NCBI RefSeq assembly: GCF_013364195.1
Contig: NZ_CP054918.1
Coordinates: forward strand, 7,801,001-7,865,000
DNA: 64,000 bases
Source of the DNA: Streptomyces sp. NA04227
GTDB taxonomy: Bacteria; Actinomycetota; Actinomycetes; Streptomycetales; Streptomycetaceae
Direction: 5' to 3'
The position numbers and the translations under genes are program-made. Numbering within the stretch: position 1 is the stretch's first letter; each line of letters starts with the position of its first letter. The notes beneath the pieces are model-generated. The model saw nothing but the letters and a program-made list of their open reading frames with translations, did no database searches and was not told the origin of the DNA. Shown here in pieces: positions 61,851-64,000 of the stretch.

Positions 61851-63080
61851 ATGTCTGACCACGTCAAGCGTTTGCCGGCGGGCGTCGCCCCCGCGGAGGT
61901 CCGCTCCTGGCCCGTGACGGCGGCCGAGCAGTGGCGGGATGCCGTGCCGCGAGGGGTTCTCGCGCCGGGGCCGGGGGCCTGGACGCTGGCCGCGGCGACC
62001 GGGGTGTTCTGGGTGATGACGTGGCACGACGTGACGGCGTTGCCGTCGTCGACGGTGTGGAGCGTGTACGGCGAGGTCGTCCTGCTCGGCCTGTTGCCTT
62101 TGTGGTACCGGTACTTGCCCGGTGCCGCCGCACTCGCCGCTGCCGTGCTCCCCGTCAACTCCCTTCTCTTCCTCATCACTTACGACACCACGGCCGAGGA
62201 CCGGGTGCGGCATCTGCTCGAACTGGCAGTGGCCGTCTACGCGTTCACCGGAGCCTGGACCCGACTGCGTGCCCGTCGCCGTCAACGGACCCTCTTCCGG
62301 TCCGCAGCGGGTGCCGCCACCCACCCGCTGCCCGCGCAGTCCGCCCTCGCCGGTCGCCGCCGATACGCCATGTGGTGGGCACTGTCCGGAGGCGGGCTCT
62401 GCCTGATCGCCGCCGCGCTGCTCCTGTACGGCCTCAACCGTGACCTGGCCGCCCACGGCACCGACTCCCCGTACAACGCGTTCAACGAGCAGGGATATGC
62501 ACTCGTGTGCCTCATGGCCGGAACACCGTTGCTGGGGAGGGGAGTTGGTGTGTGGTGGGCGCTGCGGCGGCTCGCCTCGGGCAGCCGGCCCGTCCTGGTG
62601 ATCGGTGTGCGCGTCTCGGAGGTGGGCTTCCACTGGCTGTACCCGAACGCGGTCACCACCACTGCCGGGCCGCTGGCCGCGCGTTCCCGCTGGAGTACCG
62701 GCAGAACCTGGGGCAGGCAACCGCTCGTCGGTGGCGCGGAGGAGAGCCTGCGCAAGGCCCACCGCGATGTCGACGCTCGCCGGGAGCCGTACGAGGCGCT
62801 CCTGTACGGCGAGGCATACGAGGGAGCGGAGATCCTGCTGCGGTCCGCCGTCTACAACCAAGCGGGCAACCGCATCGTCTCCGACTACGTCGTGGCCGGA
62901 CTGCTGCCCAACCGCCCGCCCCAAGCGCGCCCTTGGCACCCCGCCGTGGGCTCACACCGCCTGGACGTCCGGGCGAGTCAGGCCGCGGAACGCGAGAAGC
63001 GCGCCGAACGAGAGCGGACGGGCTCCACGGGCGGAGGGTGCGGGGGCTGCGGCAACTCGTGTGGCGGCTGCGGAGATTGA
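61851..63080 (+). CDS. Membrane protein with Cys/Gly-rich C-terminal tail
   Basis: A 409-residue protein with several hydrophobic segments in the first half (VVLLGLLPLWYRYLPGAAAL; GLCLIAAALLLYGL), then a hydrophilic second half containing RSRWSTGRTW and YEGAEILLRSAVYNQAGNR. The tail is GGGCGGCGNSCGGCGD, with four Cys in a Gly-rich run that could hold a metal or a disulfide network. A similar Cys/Gly tail is seen in TIGR04222-type actinobacterial membrane proteins. The ATG at 61851 is used but the ribosome site is weak. Confidence 0.65.
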   Translation: MSDHVKRLPAGVAPAEVRSWPVTAAEQWRDAVPRGVLAPGPGAWTLAAATGVFWVMTWHDVTALPSSTVWSVYGEVVLLGLLPLWYRYLPGAAALAAAVLPVNSLLFLITYDTTAEDRVRHLLELAVAVYAFTGAWTRLRARRRQRTLFRSAAGAATHPLPAQSALAGRRRYAMWWALSGGGLCLIAAALLLYGLNRDLAAHGTDSPYNAFNEQGYALVCLMAGTPLLGRGVGVWWALRRLASGSRPVLVIGVRVSEVGFHWLYPNAVTTTAGPLAARSRWSTGRTWGRQPLVGGAEESLRKAHRDVDARREPYEALLYGEAYEGAEILLRSAVYNQAGNRIVSDYVVAGLLPNRPPQARPWHPAVGSHRLDVRASQAAEREKRAERERTGSTGGGCGGCGNSCGGCGD

Positions 63081-63390
63081 CCGCGTCGGACGTCTAGGCG
63101 TAGGCGAACGGGCACGTATTCGACTTCGACCGGTACGGGGACGGGCCGGGTGCCGGTGCGACGGGTACGGCCCCGAGCCGCTGCCGGCGTACATCCACCC
63201 GAACCTCCGCCCAAGGGCAGAGACCCGCGCCACGCCGTCGTCTCGAATCCCTTGGTCGGGCGAGGTGTTGGTGGGTAAGGATGGGCCCACCCCCGCCTCG
63301 GCTGCGTGGCGTTGTCGCTGGGGTGCGCGTCCTCTTCCGCGCACCGTGGTGCCGCCGGGCTGCTGTTCTGCACTGTTCAGGAGTCCGGTT
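63081..63390. other. Intergenic region
   Basis: No gene supported in these 310 bases. The sequence is GC-rich without a clear hairpin or operator. Confidence 0.45.
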
Positions 63391-63816
63391 GTGTCCGACC
63401 GTAGCGACATCGTCGTAGCCGCCTCGTGCCCACCACTCACTCGCCGCGGTCTGCTCGGCGAACGCGGCACTCCCGGCGAGGGTCAGATCCTCGGTGACCC
63501 TGTCGACTGCGCCGGCCTCGGCGCTTTCCCCGTGGCCGATGACCCCAACTGTGCGCAGGTGTATGTGCAGTTGCCCGGCCGCAGCGCGCTGATCCGGGCG
63601 CTCACCGCGCCGCGTCAGGGGATGGGAAAGTACTCCGCGGATTCGGCCGCTTTCCTGGTCGACGAGTTGTGCGACGACGTACGGCGTGCGACGGCCGCGC
63701 TCCAACGGGCCGCCCTGGAAAGGGGCGTACGGACCGACGGAGCTTCTCCCGGCCGCTTCCTGACCGACGTGATCGACTTGATAGACCCCGACGCGATGGT
63801 GCACGAGATCGGCTGA
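63391..63816 (+). CDS. Hypothetical soluble protein
   Basis: A 141-residue protein starting at GTG, with AGGAG seven bases upstream. It has no signal peptide or membrane segment. The C-terminal half is helical (FLVDELCDDVRRATAALQRA). Four Cys are present. It follows the Cys-tailed membrane protein on the same strand, but at 310 bases' distance. No family is recognised. Confidence 0.6.
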   Translation: MSDRSDIVVAASCPPLTRRGLLGERGTPGEGQILGDPVDCAGLGAFPVADDPNCAQVYVQLPGRSALIRALTAPRQGMGKYSADSAAFLVDELCDDVRRATAALQRAALERGVRTDGASPGRFLTDVIDLIDPDAMVHEIG

Positions 63817-63941
63817 GGCGCGGAGACGGGACGCAAGGAAGGAAGGGCCGCCCGAAGCGTGGACTGGCCCGCCGCTGTGTCGGCGCAGCGCCCTAACGTG
63901 GGTACGTCGGGTGGGGATTCGGCACCAGGGGGAGTGGCGTG

Positions 63942-64000
63942 GTGCAGTGGGTGTGGGCGGGACTCGTTCCGGTCGGCGTGCTCGGGGTGGGCGCCGGTGT
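63942..64000 (+). CDS. Start of a membrane or exported protein (fragment)
   Basis: The window ends 59 bases into an open frame beginning GTG, with AGGGGGAG seven bases upstream. The visible residues (VQWVWAGLVPVGVLGVGAG) are hydrophobic and could be a membrane segment or a signal. The rest lies outside the window, so no family can be assigned. Confidence 0.45.
   Translation, partial: MQWVWAGLVPVGVLGVGAG

Overview
This is a 64 kb piece of a high-GC actinobacterial chromosome, almost certainly Streptomyces or a close relative. The reasons are GC-rich third codon positions, frequent GTG and some TTG starts with GGAGG-type ribosome sites, MurT/GatD, a mycothiol-dependent formaldehyde dehydrogenase, DmdR/IdeR-type iron boxes, a crotonyl-CoA carboxylase/reductase, and actinobacterial families such as DUF4232, DUF6286 and DUF6401. 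I see no rRNA, tRNA, CRISPR array, integrase or insertion sequence.

0-13.9 kb is mostly housekeeping: the start of an acyltransferase (PlsC type), a CtaG-like membrane protein, the murT-gatD pair, peptide deformylase, a TetR repressor divergent from an acyl-CoA dehydrogenase with an overlapping operator, an aldehyde dehydrogenase, an ATP-dependent DNA ligase with a Nudix partner, and a cupin / mscR / metallo-hydrolase operon for formaldehyde removal. 14.0-18.6 kb is a complete Asp23/Gls24 envelope-stress module. A leftward operon (Gls24, small membrane protein, DUF6286, AmaP) faces a rightward operon with an ECF sigma factor, a zinc-finger anti-sigma-like protein fused to a Gls24-like domain, and another Gls24-like protein.

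18.6-33.5 kb is a mosaic of exported and accessory genes: a DHA2 exporter, secreted proteins of unknown role, a second peptide deformylase, a Nudix protein, a TrmB/LuxR-type regulator with aberrant codon use facing a 60-residue secreted peptide gene, crotonyl-CoA reductase, a secreted tyrosine phosphatase, a quinone reductase and a secreted HNH nuclease. 33.5-45.8 kb holds a P450/ferredoxin pair, a LysM/transglycosylase gene behind what looks like a c-di-AMP (ydaO-type) riboswitch, a Ser/Thr kinase fused to an extracellular solute-binding domain, a polyprenyl-synthase / MpaB-oxygenase operon, an ArsR / His-rich exporter pair, and a secreted ammonia-lyase homologue whose MIO cofactor motif is broken.

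45.8-58.6 kb is a self-contained siderophore island: two NIS (IucA/IucC) synthetases, a PLP decarboxylase, an acyltransferase and an N-hydroxylase in one coupled operon, a divergent exporter, and an ABC uptake operon with a double-length permease. Three iron boxes control these units. The gene set predicts a citrate-dihydroxamate siderophore rather than desferrioxamine. 58.6-64 kb holds a VOC protein, a PAS/PP2C phosphatase and unannotated proteins, one a membrane protein with a Cys-Gly tail.
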